Notes: generated from the letters alone by a model not told the origin. Counted from the stretch's first letter, positions 7,348-15,863 are shown. The stretch is 64,000 bases of DNA from Phytohabitans flavus (GCF_011764545.1 NZ_AP022870.1:3518001-3582000), one strand, 5' to 3'. Program-made: numbers and translations.

Positions 7348-8943
7348 GTGGGAGACCTGTTCCACCAGCTCGGCAGGCACGTCGACCGCAACGCCCGGCG
7401 CGCGGTCCGTCTGTACCAGCGCGAGCTGCCCGAATTCCGCCGGGTCGACTGGTCCAGCGGCGGGCTCGCCGCGATGCTGGACTTCGCCGTGATACTCCGC
7501 CGCCGCACCACCGCGCTCGCGGCCGAGGGGCAGCCCTTCACCGACGACGACCTGCGGTACATGGAGTCGGTCGGCCAGGAGCGCGGCGGGCGCGGCATCT
7601 CCGCCGGTGCCCAGCGCCAGGTGCTGATGCTGCACTCGACGCTCACCCTCCAGGAGATCCGCGAGGCGGCCGGGCCGGACGACATCGACGACGTGATGCG
7701 CATGCTGCGGTGGCTTGGCCCGCAGGGTGCGGCCGCCCAGGACGCGTACACGCGGGGCTTTCTCGCGGGGCAGCGCCGCAGCGTGCCGCTCGCGTCGCGG
7801 ATACAGCGCCTCACGCTCGCACTGCTGCACGACGACCCCGCCGCCGGCCAGCTCGCCCGCGACCTCGGCATGTCCCACCACGGGCAGCACCTGGTCACGG
7901 TCGTCACCATCCACGGCGACACGAGGCGCCTCACCGGCAAGGTACGCGCCGCGACCGTCGAGACGCTCCTAACCACCCATCGCACGCCGATGATGTGGCG
8001 CGAGCCGGCGGAGTTCGTGCTGCTGACCCCCACGCCGGACGCGGCCGGGCCGGTCGCCGCCCCGGACCACGAGACCGCCCTCGCGGTGGTCCGCAAGCTC
8101 GCCGACGCCGTCAGCCGCCCCCTCTCGATCGGCGCCGCCGCCGGTCCCGCCGGCAAGCTCGCCGAGACCGCCGACCTGGCCCGCCGCATCAGCGGCGTCG
8201 CGCCCGCGCAGCCGAGACCGGAGTGCCTGCACACGGTCGCCGACGTCCTCGTCGAACTCGCCGTCTCGCAACTGCCCGCGGTCGACCGCTGGCTCGACGA
8301 CCTGACCCGCCGGCTAGCCTCCGGCCCCAACCTCGTCGAGACGCTCGCCGCCTACTACGACAACGACATGAACCGCCTCCGCACCGCGGCCGCCCTCAAC
8401 ATCCACCCGCGCACGCTCGACTACCGCATCCGCCGCACCCACGACCTGCTCGGCTTCCACCCCGCCACAGCCCGCGGCGTCCGCCTAATCGGCGCCGGCA
8501 TCGCCCGCGCCCTCTCCCCCGCCCCAACTGAGCCCACTCCCGCTCCGTCCACAACGGACTCCTTCAACCGTAAAGATTTGAGCTACCGCGATGTCCGCGG
8601 TGGTCCGGACCGCTGCTCCCGCGGCCTCACCCCCGCGCCTGGTCGCGCTTACCCCATTTCTTGCCTCCGGCGCGGATCTCCGGCCTCCGGGATGGGGGAA
8701 GTGCCGAATCTTGGGCGCCCAACCGTCTTTGGATGCGTTTCCCGTCGCCGTGGCGCAACAAACCCAAAGGTCACACGCGTTGCGCTTGATCGGGGGTATA
8801 GGTGGAAGCCATCCGGCAGATCGTGGTATTTCACTGTCCCCATAGCGACAGTTCCGTACCACGATCTGCTTTCGCCGCCCAGGCGTCGTCCCGGAGGGCG
8901 GGGATCCCTGCCGAAGGCAAAGGTTGTGAAGCGCGGAGGGTGA
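7348..8943 (+). CDS. PucR/CdaR-family transcriptional regulator with element-derived C-terminal tail
   Basis: The first roughly 400 residues look like a PucR-family regulator: an N-terminal helical region, a central GGDEF-like degenerate domain, and the C-terminal HTH_30 motif ALNIHPRTLDYRIRRTHDLLG (about residues 348-368, quoted blocks ALNIHPRTLDY and RIRRTHDLLG). Such proteins usually end soon after this helix-turn-helix. Here the frame stays open for about 130 more residues, and from nucleotide 8572 onward it reads through an inverted-repeat element, so the tail is basic, low-complexity and probably not original. Start: GTG at 7348 behind AGGCAGGGG. It is divergent from the secreted pair at 5548-7148, a plausible target. 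Confidence 0.75.
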   Translation: MGDLFHQLGRHVDRNARRAVRLYQRELPEFRRVDWSSGGLAAMLDFAVILRRRTTALAAEGQPFTDDDLRYMESVGQERGGRGISAGAQRQVLMLHSTLTLQEIREAAGPDDIDDVMRMLRWLGPQGAAAQDAYTRGFLAGQRRSVPLASRIQRLTLALLHDDPAAGQLARDLGMSHHGQHLVTVVTIHGDTRRLTGKVRAATVETLLTTHRTPMMWREPAEFVLLTPTPDAAGPVAAPDHETALAVVRKLADAVSRPLSIGAAAGPAGKLAETADLARRISGVAPAQPRPECLHTVADVLVELAVSQLPAVDRWLDDLTRRLASGPNLVETLAAYYDNDMNRLRTAAALNIHPRTLDYRIRRTHDLLGFHPATARGVRLIGAGIARALSPAPTEPTPAPSTTDSFNRKDLSYRDVRGGPDRCSRGLTPAPGRAYPISCLRRGSPASGMGEVPNLGRPTVFGCVSRRRGATNPKVTRVALDRGYRWKPSGRSWYFTVPIATVPYHDLLSPPRRRPGGRGSLPKAKVVKRGG

Positions 8944-8997
8944 GGCCGCGGGAGCAGCGGTCCGGTCCACAGCGGACGTCGCGGTAGCTCAATCTCT
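8572..8997. mobile_element. MITE-like element with about 67-bp terminal inverted repeats
   Basis: The sequence 8572-8638 and the reverse complement of 8931-8997 align over about 67 bp with only a few differences (shared blocks include GAGCTACCGCGA, CGGACCGCTGCTCCCGCGG and CCTCACCC). The 292 bp between them encode no recognisable transposase. They contain a 13-bp perfect stem (8816-8828 with 8857-8869) with an inner ACTGTC/GACAGT stem. Small size, long inverted ends and no coding capacity fit a MITE or a structured intergenic repeat. I could not identify a clear target-site duplication. Single-ended copies occur at 39651-39717 and, truncated, at 12691-12716. Confidence 0.55.
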
Positions 8998-9126
8998 ATT
9001 GTGGATTGACCTGGTGCGGCGGCGCTTCGGCCGTCGCTTCCGCGGGCCTAGCCGACGTGCCCAGCCCGCCCGGCGGCGTGGTCGTAGGTCCGAAGCGCGG
9101 AGGCGGGCCGTAGATGGCGGCGGCTC

Positions 9127-10098
9127 TCAGGGTGGGTCTGCGTAGCGGGTGGCTAGTGCGGTGGCGCGGTTGTGCAGGGCGGTGCGCAACGATTGCGGGG
9201 CCAGGGCTTCCGCGCTCGTGGCGAGCTGCCACAGTGCCCACTCGGCGTGTCGTGAGTCTTGGTAGGTCACCTCGAGCCGCAGCCAGCCGTCTGCCTCGGG
9301 CGCCTCGGCGCGGACGGCCAGCGCGTTGCTCAGCAGGTCTTCCCGCCGCGCTGGGTGCACCCGGACCTGCACGGTGATGTGGCCGTCGGACAGGAACTGT
9401 GTGCGGCGTTCCTGCCAGACGCGGTCCAGGTCGACCTGGTCTGGTCGTTGTGCGGGCTCGGGGAGCTCCTCGGCGGCCAGCACCCGCGACAGGCGGTAGG
9501 TGCGGTCCGCGCCGGATCTCGTGGCCAGCAGGTAGCCCCGGTCGCGGACGGTGACCAGGCCTATGGGGTCCACCGTGCGCCACTGTGGTGCCTGGCCGGT
9601 GGCCGCGTAGTGGATGCGCAGCTTGTGTCCGGCGAGCACCGCGCGCCGTACCTCGATCATTGTCGTGTCCGGCACCTCCTCGGTGACCTGCCGGCGTGAG
9701 AGCAGGTCGGTCTCCGGCTCGACAAGAAATCGCTGGGCCGCGTCGCTCGCGGTGGCCCGATGGCTTTCGGGCAGTGCGTCGACCACCTTGCGCATGGCCG
9801 AGGCGAGCGCCGAGCCGAGGCCGAACACCTGCTCGCCGCGCGCCGATCCGGCGGCCAGCAAGGCAAGGGCCTCGTCGTGGTTGAGCCCGGTGAGCTCGGT
9901 CCGGAAGCCCGGCAACAACGCGAACCCGCCGTGCCGGCCGCGCTCGGCGTGGACCGGGACGCCCGCCGCGGACAGCGCCTCGATGTCGCGCAGCACGGTG
10001 CGGGTGGACACCTCCAGCTCGCGGGCCAGCGTGTCCGCGGTCAGCCGACCGCGCTGGCGCAGCAGCAGCACCAGCGAGACCAACCGGTCGGCGCGCAC
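9127..10098 (-). CDS. YafY-type transcriptional regulator, DeoR-like HTH plus WYL domain
   Basis: The 323-residue protein has an N-terminal winged helix (RLVSLVLLLRQRGRLTADTL, then LEVSTRTVLRDIEALSAAGV), a middle region HGGFALLPGFRTELTGL, and a WYL domain from about residue 145 with LRIHYAATGQAPQWRTVDPIG and RGYLLATRSGADRTYRLSRV. WYL domains sense small ligands in many bacterial repressors and activators. The start is GTG at 10098. It is divergent from a RidA gene, and a palindrome sits between the two starts, the usual arrangement of a regulator controlling its neighbour and itself. Confidence 0.9.
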   Translation of the reverse strand: MRADRLVSLVLLLRQRGRLTADTLARELEVSTRTVLRDIEALSAAGVPVHAERGRHGGFALLPGFRTELTGLNHDEALALLAAGSARGEQVFGLGSALASAMRKVVDALPESHRATASDAAQRFLVEPETDLLSRRQVTEEVPDTTMIEVRRAVLAGHKLRIHYAATGQAPQWRTVDPIGLVTVRDRGYLLATRSGADRTYRLSRVLAAEELPEPAQRPDQVDLDRVWQERRTQFLSDGHITVQVRVHPARREDLLSNALAVRAEAPEADGWLRLEVTYQDSRHAEWALWQLATSAEALAPQSLRTALHNRATALATRYADPP

Positions 10099-10118
10099 GC
10101 GAGAACTTTACTGGAATA

Positions 10119-10137
10119 CACGACACAGGGTGTCGTG
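10119..10137. promoter_or_regulatory. palindromic operator between WYL regulator and RidA genes
   Basis: CACGACAC (10119-10126) and GTGTCGTG (10130-10137) form a perfect 8-bp inverted repeat with a 3-bp spacer. It lies about 20 bp upstream of the regulator start and about 50 bp upstream of the RidA start, where a bound regulator could act on both promoters. Confidence 0.55.
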
Positions 10138-10187
10138 ATTTGTTGGGAGGCTCCTCAAGACGACGCCAAAGATCGAATGGAGTTCAT

Positions 10188-10589
10188 GTGGCAATGGAAC
10201 GAACGGCAGTCAACCCGGTGACGTGGTCGGTGGAGATGGGGTTCAACCAGGGTGAGGTGGTCTCCGGGCACGCCCGGACGCTCTACTGCTCCGGGCAGAC
10301 CGCGATGAGCGGCGACGGCAAGCCTCAGCATGACGGTGACATGGCAGCGCAGTTGGCGCTGAGCCTCGACAACCTGGAGGCCGTGCTCGGCGAGGCCGGC
10401 ATGTCCCTGGCCAACCTCGTCCGGCTCAACGTCTACACGACCGACGTCGACCTGCTGTTCCCGCATTATGGCCTGCTGGCGTCGCGGTTGGGTGCCGCCG
10501 GGGTGGCGCCGACCACCACGATGCTCGGGGTGACACGGCTGGCGATCCCCGGCCAGATGGTCGAGCTTGAGGGCACCGCCGTCGCGTAA
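10188..10589 (+). CDS. RidA family protein (reactive enamine/imine deaminase)
   Basis: The 133-residue protein belongs to the YjgF/YER057c/UK114 (RidA) family, trimeric enzymes that hydrolyse reactive enamines or imines made by PLP enzymes. Family blocks are visible: LYCSGQTAMSGDGK, LSLDNLEAVLGEAGMSLANLVRLNVYTTD (shown here as LEAVLGEAGMSLANLVRLNV) and the C-terminal MVELEGTAVA. The usual catalytic Arg of the RidA subclass (in CIR-x-R) is not present in the expected place; instead GVTRLAIPGQMVELEGTA is seen, so this may be another Rid subclass. The start could be GTG 10188 or ATG 10194; GTG fits the GGAG at 10179 better. Confidence 0.85.
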   Translation: MAMERTAVNPVTWSVEMGFNQGEVVSGHARTLYCSGQTAMSGDGKPQHDGDMAAQLALSLDNLEAVLGEAGMSLANLVRLNVYTTDVDLLFPHYGLLASRLGAAGVAPTTTMLGVTRLAIPGQMVELEGTAVA

Positions 10590-10607
10590 CGCGAACCCGT
10601 CGCCTCC

Positions 10608-10640
10608 GCTGCTCGTGCCGGTCGACCCGGTACGAGCAGC
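10608..10640 (+). terminator. hairpin terminator after the RidA gene
   Basis: GCTGCTCGTGCCGG (10608-10621) pairs with CCGGTACGAGCAGC (10627-10640) over 14 bp, with one G-T pair and a 5-base loop. It lies 18 bp after the RidA stop and before the next gene starts at 10676. Confidence 0.7.
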
Positions 10641-10675
10641 CGGGGCGACCTCACCCGGCCGGTAGAATCATCCGC

Positions 10676-11619
10676 GTGGATCTGGACGACACCGCCGCCC
10701 GGCTCGGGGTGCCCGTCGAGGAGGTCGACCGCGTGCACCGGCTCGCCGGCGACCGGCCGTCGGCCCCGCTGCCCGCCAAGGCCGACGCGCCCGCGATCCT
10801 CGACCGGCTCGCGGTGCGGCCGGACGACGCCGCCGAGATCATGGCGGGCTGGCCCGACCCCGACTCCCCACTGTGGACTGTGGAGCTGCGCTGGCTGCTC
10901 GACCGCTCGATCGCCCTGGTCCGCGCCGATCTCGGGGGCCACGAGTGGCTGCCGCCCGGTCCGGAGCTGCCGCGCGAGCGGGGTACGCCTGGCGGCATCT
11001 CTACGTGTACGCGTACCTGGCCCTGGTCGACGTCGTCATGGGGTACCACCGCGACCACGGCGTCGCCGATGCCGTGTCGTGGGCGAGCCTCGCGGACCTG
11101 GGCCGCAACCTCGCGATCGACCGGCGGATGCATCGTGAGGGCTGGCCGGTCATGCAGGGCTGGCTGACGCTGCACGCGCGCGGCGCCATCTACGAGCTGG
11201 GCCGGCTCCAGTACCACCGCGGTGGCACCGCCATCGACCTGCACATCCCCGAGTCGGGGCCGATGACCCCGGAGGCGGTCACGGCGTCGCTCGACGAGGC
11301 CCGCGCGTTCTTCCCGCGCCACTTTCCCGACGAGCGCTACGCGGACTTCGCCTGCGGCTCGTGGCTGCTCGACCCGCAACTGCGGGAGTACCTGCCCGAG
11401 GACTCCAACATCGTCCGCTTCCAGCAGAGGTTCGAGCTGGAGCCCTACGAGGAGCCGCAGTGGCTGGACGCCGACGTCGAGGTGATGCGGTTCGTGTTCC
11501 GCACCCTGACGGCGCCGCTCGACCAGCTGCCGCGCCGCACCACGCTCCAGCGCGCGATCGTCGACCACCTGAAGGCCGGCCGCCACTGGCAAATCCGCCG
11601 CGGCCACCTCCCCATCTGA
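10676..11619 (+). pseudogene. acyltransferase-domain protein, frameshifted (probable one-base undercall)
   Basis: Two overlapping frames together make one protein of about 314 residues resembling actinobacterial proteins annotated as acyltransferase domain-containing. The N-terminal part (from GTG 10676) gives MDLDDTAARLGVPVEEVDRV to LGGHEWLPPGPELPRER; the C-terminal part continues GYAWRHLYVYAYLALVDVV, WASLADLGRNLAIDRRMH and HIPESGPMTPEAV. The break is at the GGGG run 10980-10983. Adding one G joins ...ELPRERGYAWRHLYV without loss of any residue. Whether this is a real mutation or a base-calling error cannot be settled here; the shared pattern with five other sites favours error. It directly precedes the FAD oxidoreductase gene. 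Function unknown. Confidence 0.7.
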
Positions 11620-11631
11620 TTGACGTTCGCC

Positions 11632-12636
11632 ATGCCTAGGATCATCGTGGTGGGCGCGGGCATCGTCGGCGCCTCGGTGGCCTATCACGCCGCCCGGGCC
11701 GGTGCCGTCGTGACCCTCGTCGACGCCGGGCGGCCGGGTGCGGGCGTGACGGCAGACTCGTTCGCCTGGATCGGAGCGTCCGGCGTCCGCACCGGTCGGG
11801 CCGCCGCGCTGCGGTTGACCGCGACGCAGGAGTACCACCGGCTCGAGGCCGAACTCCCGGGACTCCCGGTGACCTGGTCCGGCTCCCTGTCCTGGGGCAC
11901 GACGGACAGTGCGCCGGAGGCGGGGCCCGGGCAGGAGATTGTGGACGCGGCCACTGCGGCGACGCTCGAGCCCGCCCTGCGGCAGCCCCCGCGGTGGGCC
12001 GTCTGGGCGCCCGGTGACGGCTGCGTCGACCCGGTGGGCGTGACCGAGCGGCTGGTCGCGGGTGCCCGCGCCCACGGCGCCCAGGTCCATCCGGACACCC
12101 CGGTCACCGCGGTCCGCCGGGACGCCGCCGGTCGGGTTGTCGGGGTCGAGACGGCCGCAGGACCCCTATCCGGTACGACTGTGGTGCTCGCGGCAGGGGT
12201 AGCCACGGCCGCGCTGGCCGCGCCGCTGGGCGTACGCGTCCCGGTCGACCCGTCGCCGGCGACGCTCTCCCGGCTCCGCGCTCCGGCCGGTCTGGTCCGC
12301 ACCGTGGTCAACACCCCGGACTTCGATCTCCGGCAGGTCGCCCCGGACCGGCTGGTCGCCGCCGCGGACTCTCCCGAACGGACTCTCGCCGCCGTCCCGT
12401 CCACCTTCCGCGGCGCCGCGAACGTCGAGCTGCTCAGCACCCGAGTCCGCCTACGCCCCATGCCGGCCGACGGCGAGCCGATCGTCGGCCCGGTCGCCGA
12501 GGTGCCCGGCCTCTACGTGGCGGTGCTGCACTCCGCGGTCACGCTCGCCGCGGCCGTGGGCCGCCTGGTCGCGCGGGAGCTGGTCGACGGCGCCGTCGCG
12601 CCGATGCTGGCCGGCTGCCGTCTCGACCGCTTCTAA
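11632..12636 (+). CDS. FAD-dependent oxidoreductase, DAO (glycine/D-amino-acid oxidase) family
   Basis: The 334-residue protein opens with the Rossmann dinucleotide-binding motif IIVVGAGIVGASVAYHAARAG followed by an acidic strand end (VTLVDAG; quoted separately). The second FAD-contact block appears as VVLAAGVATAALAAPLGV, and the C-terminal block RPMPADGEPIVGPV with LYVAVLHSAVTLAAAVG is typical of the DadA/ThiO/SoxB superfamily. These enzymes oxidise C-N bonds of amines or amino acids; the substrate cannot be told from sequence. ATG 11632 gives the canonical N-terminus. A TTG at 11620 directly behind the previous stop would add four residues. Probably co-transcribed with the frameshifted acyltransferase gene. 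Confidence 0.85.
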   Translation: MPRIIVVGAGIVGASVAYHAARAGAVVTLVDAGRPGAGVTADSFAWIGASGVRTGRAAALRLTATQEYHRLEAELPGLPVTWSGSLSWGTTDSAPEAGPGQEIVDAATAATLEPALRQPPRWAVWAPGDGCVDPVGVTERLVAGARAHGAQVHPDTPVTAVRRDAAGRVVGVETAAGPLSGTTVVLAAGVATAALAAPLGVRVPVDPSPATLSRLRAPAGLVRTVVNTPDFDLRQVAPDRLVAAADSPERTLAAVPSTFRGAANVELLSTRVRLRPMPADGEPIVGPVAEVPGLYVAVLHSAVTLAAAVGRLVARELVDGAVAPMLAGCRLDRF

Positions 12637-12690
12637 CCGGGGCGCGAGCCGCGCGCCGCCCGGCGCGAGGCCGGCGGTGGGGTGGTGTAT

Positions 12691-12716
12691 CGCGGAGGGT
12701 GAAGCCGCGGGAGCAG
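12691..12716 (+). repeat. truncated copy of the dispersed inverted-end repeat
   Basis: Twenty-six bases (CGCGGAGGGTGAAGCCGCGG then GAGCAG) match positions 8932-8957 and 39652-39677 with a single difference, after which similarity stops. It lies between the convergent FAD oxidoreductase and FGE-like genes. Confidence 0.6.
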
Positions 12717-12720
12717 GCCG

Positions 12721-13500
12721 TCAGCCGGCGTCCAGGGCGGGGCGGATCGAGGTGAACATGTCCTGCGAGGCTCGGCTCGCGGACAGCGTCGCCAGCCATT
12801 CGCCGCAGGACTGCCAGGGGCTCAGGTCCGAGGCGCCGCCGCGGACGACCGAGGGCCCTTCGCCGTAGTGGGCGGCGGCCCCCTGAGCGAGGTGATGGTA
12901 GCCGTCGAGGTAGGTGTCGGCGCACCGTTCGGTCAGGGAGCCCATCGCGGCCAGGCCGAAGGCGTTTTCGGTGGCCGCGACATCGTTTTCGTCGTCGAAG
13001 CGGTCCAGCAGGTCGTCTTCGTCCACAATAGAGTTTCCGGCCCAGGTGAGGGTGGTCGTGCCGGCGCGCGCGGCGTACTCCCACTCGGTCTCGGTCGGCA
13101 GGCGGAACGGCAGCGCCTTGAGCAGCGTCTCCAGCGGCTCGTCCTCGAGCCGGGCGGCCAAGCCCGGGTCGCCGGGCCGGTCGGCGTAGTCGTCTTCGTA
13201 GTCCGGCAGCCACTGCCTGACCTGCGCGATGGTCAACGGGTGGCGGGCCAGCAGGAACGCGCCGACGGTGACCGGCCGTACCGGGCGCATGCGGTCAGCG
13301 CCGTCGAGGAAGGCGCTGACGTACTCCGTCTCGGCGCCGGCCGCGATGTTTTTGAGTGCTTCGGCCTCGGCGTCGGACAGGCCCATCGTGAACGTGCCGG
13401 CCGGTACCAGCCGAAACAGCACTCCCGATGCGTCGTGCCGCCACGCGGGGCGTCCAGAGATGACGAGGCTGCTGAACTCGGGTCCTGGATCGAAGCTCAC
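12721..13500 (-). CDS. SUMF1/formylglycine-generating-enzyme-like protein
   Basis: The 259-residue protein has the FGE-sulfatase fold signature: LVPAGTFTMGLSDAEAEAL near the start, RPVTVGAFLLARHPLTIAQV, the diagnostic LPTETEWEYAARAG (about residue 135), and VVRGGASDLSPWQSCGEWL near the end. Family members oxidise a cysteine to formylglycine in sulfatases, or have been recruited for other oxidations (EgtB, PvdO) or non-catalytic roles. The typical catalytic cysteine pair of true FGE is not obvious: only one Cys (SLTERCADTYL) and one in SCGEWL are present, so conversion of a sulfatase should not be assumed. No sulfatase gene is nearby. GTG start at 13500. Confidence 0.75.
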   Translation of the reverse strand: MSFDPGPEFSSLVISGRPAWRHDASGVLFRLVPAGTFTMGLSDAEAEALKNIAAGAETEYVSAFLDGADRMRPVRPVTVGAFLLARHPLTIAQVRQWLPDYEDDYADRPGDPGLAARLEDEPLETLLKALPFRLPTETEWEYAARAGTTTLTWAGNSIVDEDDLLDRFDDENDVAATENAFGLAAMGSLTERCADTYLDGYHHLAQGAAAHYGEGPSVVRGGASDLSPWQSCGEWLATLSASRASQDMFTSIRPALDAG

Positions 13501-13582
13501 GGCCGGCAGAATATCGGCAATTGGCTAGCCCGCACCGATTGTGCGGCAGGAGTGCGACGGCGTGTCCTGAGTGGACGGGCCG

Positions 13583-14752
13583 CTAGCCTCGGGCGGCGGC
13601 GGCGAGCACCTCGGCGACCACCCGGTCGGCGGCGTCGGGGCGTCCGTGCTCGGCCGCTGCCCGCGCCATCGCGACCCGATGCGCCGGGTTGGCCAGCAGC
13701 CCCCTGATCGTGTCCCGCAGGCGGTCCGGCGTGGCCTCGTCGCCGTCGAGCATGATGGCCGCGCCCTTGGCCGCCAGGGTCCGGGCGGCGATGCGCTGTT
13801 CGCCGCCGGCGGAGTACGGGTACGGCACGAGGACGCAGGTCTTGCCGAGCGCGGTGAGCTCCGCGACCGTCCCGGCGCCACTGCGGGCCACCACGATGTC
13901 GGCGGCGGCGAGCACATCCGCCATCTCCTCGTGGATGAAGTCCAGCACCCGGTACCGGTGTGCGAGCGCGGGCGGCAGGCCGGCCGCGACCTGCCGCATC
14001 TCGGCGATGTCCAGGCTGCCGCACTGGTGGACGACCTGGCAGTACGGCAGGATGTCAGGCAGCACCGCGGTCAGCATCTGGTTGACCTGGCGTGCACCGG
14101 TCGCACCGCCGGTGACCAGGACGAACGGCACCGCCGGGTCCAGGCCGAAAGCCGCCAGGCCCTTGGCGCGGTCACCGGCCAGGATTTCGCTCCGGATCGG
14201 GTTTCCGGTCACCACGCTCCGGCTCCGCGCGCGAGCCGGCACGTGGTCCAATGAGGACTCATGGCTGAGCAGGACCCGGGTGGCGAACCGGGCCAGGATC
14301 CGGTTGGCGAGGCCGAGGCTCAGGGTCTGCTCGTGCAGCAGGTACGGCACGCCGAACAGTCGCGCGGCGAGACCGATCGGCACCGAGACGTATCCGCCGG
14401 TCGAGAGCACGACAGCCGGTTTGGTGCGGCCGACGATGGCCACGGCCTGGAGCACACCGAAGGGGATCCGGAACGCGTCGACGAAGTTGCGGAGCAGGTC
14501 ACGGGGGTTGGTCGAGCGGCGCAGCTTGCCGGTGACGATCGCCCGGAACGGAACGCCCGCCCGGGTGGCAATCTTGGCTTCCAGACCGTTTTGCACACCG
14601 ACCCAGAGCAGCTCCGGCTCGGTGCCGCTCTCGGCGAGCCGGGCCCGCAGCGTCGAGATCGTGGTCAGAGCCGGATACGTGTGACCGCCGGTGCCGCCTC
14701 CCGTCACGATCATGCGAAGACGGTGGAGGTGGCTGGCGCTGTAGAGGGACAT
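13583..14752 (-). CDS. murG: MurG-like UDP-GlcNAc:lipid I N-acetylglucosaminyltransferase, extra copy
   Basis: About 389 residues with the MurG GT28 pattern: GGGTGGHTYPALTT near residue 16, LWVGVQNGLEAKIATRAGVPF, STGGYVSVPIGLAA, LHEQTLSLGLANRILA, VTGGATGARQVNQML, and the C-terminal donor-binding block ADIVVARSGAGTVAELTALGK. MurG adds GlcNAc to lipid I to make lipid II at the membrane's inner face. The gene is not in a dcw cluster, so it is probably a second copy. Such copies occur in actinomycetes, sometimes linked to antibiotic production or resistance. ATG 14752 has a weak GGAAG; ATG 14713 (start MIVTGGGTGG) is an alternative. It lies 95 bp downstream of the organosulfur operon on the same strand. 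Confidence 0.85.
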   Translation of the reverse strand: MSLYSASHLHRLRMIVTGGGTGGHTYPALTTISTLRARLAESGTEPELLWVGVQNGLEAKIATRAGVPFRAIVTGKLRRSTNPRDLLRNFVDAFRIPFGVLQAVAIVGRTKPAVVLSTGGYVSVPIGLAARLFGVPYLLHEQTLSLGLANRILARFATRVLLSHESSLDHVPARARSRSVVTGNPIRSEILAGDRAKGLAAFGLDPAVPFVLVTGGATGARQVNQMLTAVLPDILPYCQVVHQCGSLDIAEMRQVAAGLPPALAHRYRVLDFIHEEMADVLAAADIVVARSGAGTVAELTALGKTCVLVPYPYSAGGEQRIAARTLAAKGAAIMLDGDEATPDRLRDTIRGLLANPAHRVAMARAAAEHGRPDAADRVVAEVLAAAARG

Positions 14753-14847
14753 GCGGCTTCCGAGAGTCGCGGACACGAGCGGACGAGCCCCGCCAGTCTA
14801 CGGGTCGGTGGCCGGAGGGAGTCAGCGGACGGGCCCCGGTCGCGTTG

Positions 14848-15351
14848 TCAGCCAGGCTGGAGGCGGCCGAAGCGGCTGCGGTGGAAGACCAGCGGTGAGG
14901 GGTCGGTCAGCCCGGTACGGACGGCGTGCAGGCGCAGCAGGACGATGGTGTGGTCGCCGGCGGGCATCTCGTGGTGGATCGTGGTGTCGAACTGGGCCAG
15001 TCCGTCGTCGAGGGTGACCGCCCCGTCGGAGGTCGCGGTGATGGCCAGTCCGTCGAACCGTTTGCCGACGTCGCCGGCCAGCTGGCGGGCGACGGTGGAG
15101 TGGTGGTCGGCCAGGATCGTGACGCCCAGATGCGCCGCGCGCCGCAGGTCGGGCCACGTCTTCGAGGCGTTGGCGATGGAGAACGACACAAGTGGTGGGT
15201 CCAGGCTCACCGAGGTGAACGAGCTCGCCGCCAGGCCGACCGGAGCGCCGTCGACGTGGGCGGCGACCGCTACCACCCCGCTGGGAAAGATGCCGAAGAC
15301 CTCCCGCAGGCGGCGGGGGTCGAGATCCTGGTTGGTGCGTAGCGTGGTCAC
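14848..15351 (-). CDS. flavin reductase domain protein (HpaC/NTAB type)
   Basis: The 167-residue protein has the flavin_reduct fold pattern: REVFGIFPSGVVAVAAHVDG, GLAASSFTSVSLDPPLVSFS (both typical FMN-binding segments), and the C-terminal DHTIVLLRLHAV region. It would reduce FMN with NAD(P)H and hand FMNH2 to a two-component monooxygenase. It is the last gene of the organosulfur operon; its GTG overlaps the TGA of the preceding SsuE-like gene (GTGA). The operon encodes two flavin reductases of different folds next to two flavin-dependent monooxygenases, so one may serve each. Confidence 0.9.
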   Translation of the reverse strand: MTTLRTNQDLDPRRLREVFGIFPSGVVAVAAHVDGAPVGLAASSFTSVSLDPPLVSFSIANASKTWPDLRRAAHLGVTILADHHSTVARQLAGDVGKRFDGLAITATSDGAVTLDDGLAQFDTTIHHEMPAGDHTIVLLRLHAVRTGLTDPSPLVFHRSRFGRLQPG

Positions 15352-15863
15352 CGGGCTGCCTCCTCCCGGGTCCGTAGGAAGGCCGCGACGACCGGGCTCG
15401 TGGCGGCGAGCCAGTCGGCGTAGGCCGCGGGGTCGTCGTGCTGCCGGTCGATGACGAACAGGCCCCGTCCGGGTACCGTCGCGCCGATCTCGGTGAGCAC
15501 CGGCCGCAGCGTGAGCTCCGCGGCCAGGTGGTGCTGCGGTGCCGCGCCGAGCAGCAGGGGGACGGCGAGGCCGCGCAAGCCTGTACCGCCGGCGAACCTG
15601 TCGAGGAAGAGCTTGAGCAGGCCGGTGTAGGTGCCCTTGTAGGTCGGGCTCGCCACCACGACGAGGTCGGCCGCACCGACCTCGGCCACCAGGTCGGCCA
15701 CACCGGGGTCCGCCCAGTCCAGCAGGGCCGGGCCCAGGGTGGCCAGGTCGATGGTCAGGTCCGGCTCGCGGCCGGCGAGCTGCCGCGCGACGTACGACGC
15801 GGCGTGGAGCGTGCGGCTCGCCGGCCGGGGGTTTCCGACCACCACCGCCACCCGCGCGCTCAC
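15348..15863 (-). CDS. NADPH-dependent FMN reductase (SsuE/MsuE type)
   Basis: The 171-residue flavodoxin-like protein shows VAVVVGNPRPASRTLHAASY at its N-terminus, ADLVVVASPTYKGTYTGLLK (the FMN-phosphate and dimer segment), and VPLLLGAAPQHHLAAELTLR. These are hallmarks of the SsuE/MsuE NADPH:FMN reductases that supply reduced flavin to alkanesulfonate monooxygenase. The GTG start at 15863 overlaps the ssuD stop, and the stop overlaps the next start, so three genes are translationally coupled. Its position directly after ssuD supports the assignment. Confidence 0.92.
   Translation of the reverse strand: MSARVAVVVGNPRPASRTLHAASYVARQLAGREPDLTIDLATLGPALLDWADPGVADLVAEVGAADLVVVASPTYKGTYTGLLKLFLDRFAGGTGLRGLAVPLLLGAAPQHHLAAELTLRPVLTEIGATVPGRGLFVIDRQHDDPAAYADWLAATSPVVAAFLRTREEAAR

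Noticed and set aside
8802-8987. Short plus-strand frame sharing its C-terminus (EARRVRPREQRSGP) with a frame at 39321-39707
   Set aside because: The shared peptide comes from reading through the dispersed DNA repeat; there is no ribosome site and no conservation outside the repeat.
14705-14713. ATG 14713 as start of the MurG-like gene
   Set aside because: It gives a neat MIVTGGGTGG N-terminus but has no ribosome site; ATG 14752 has a weak one. The choice remains open.
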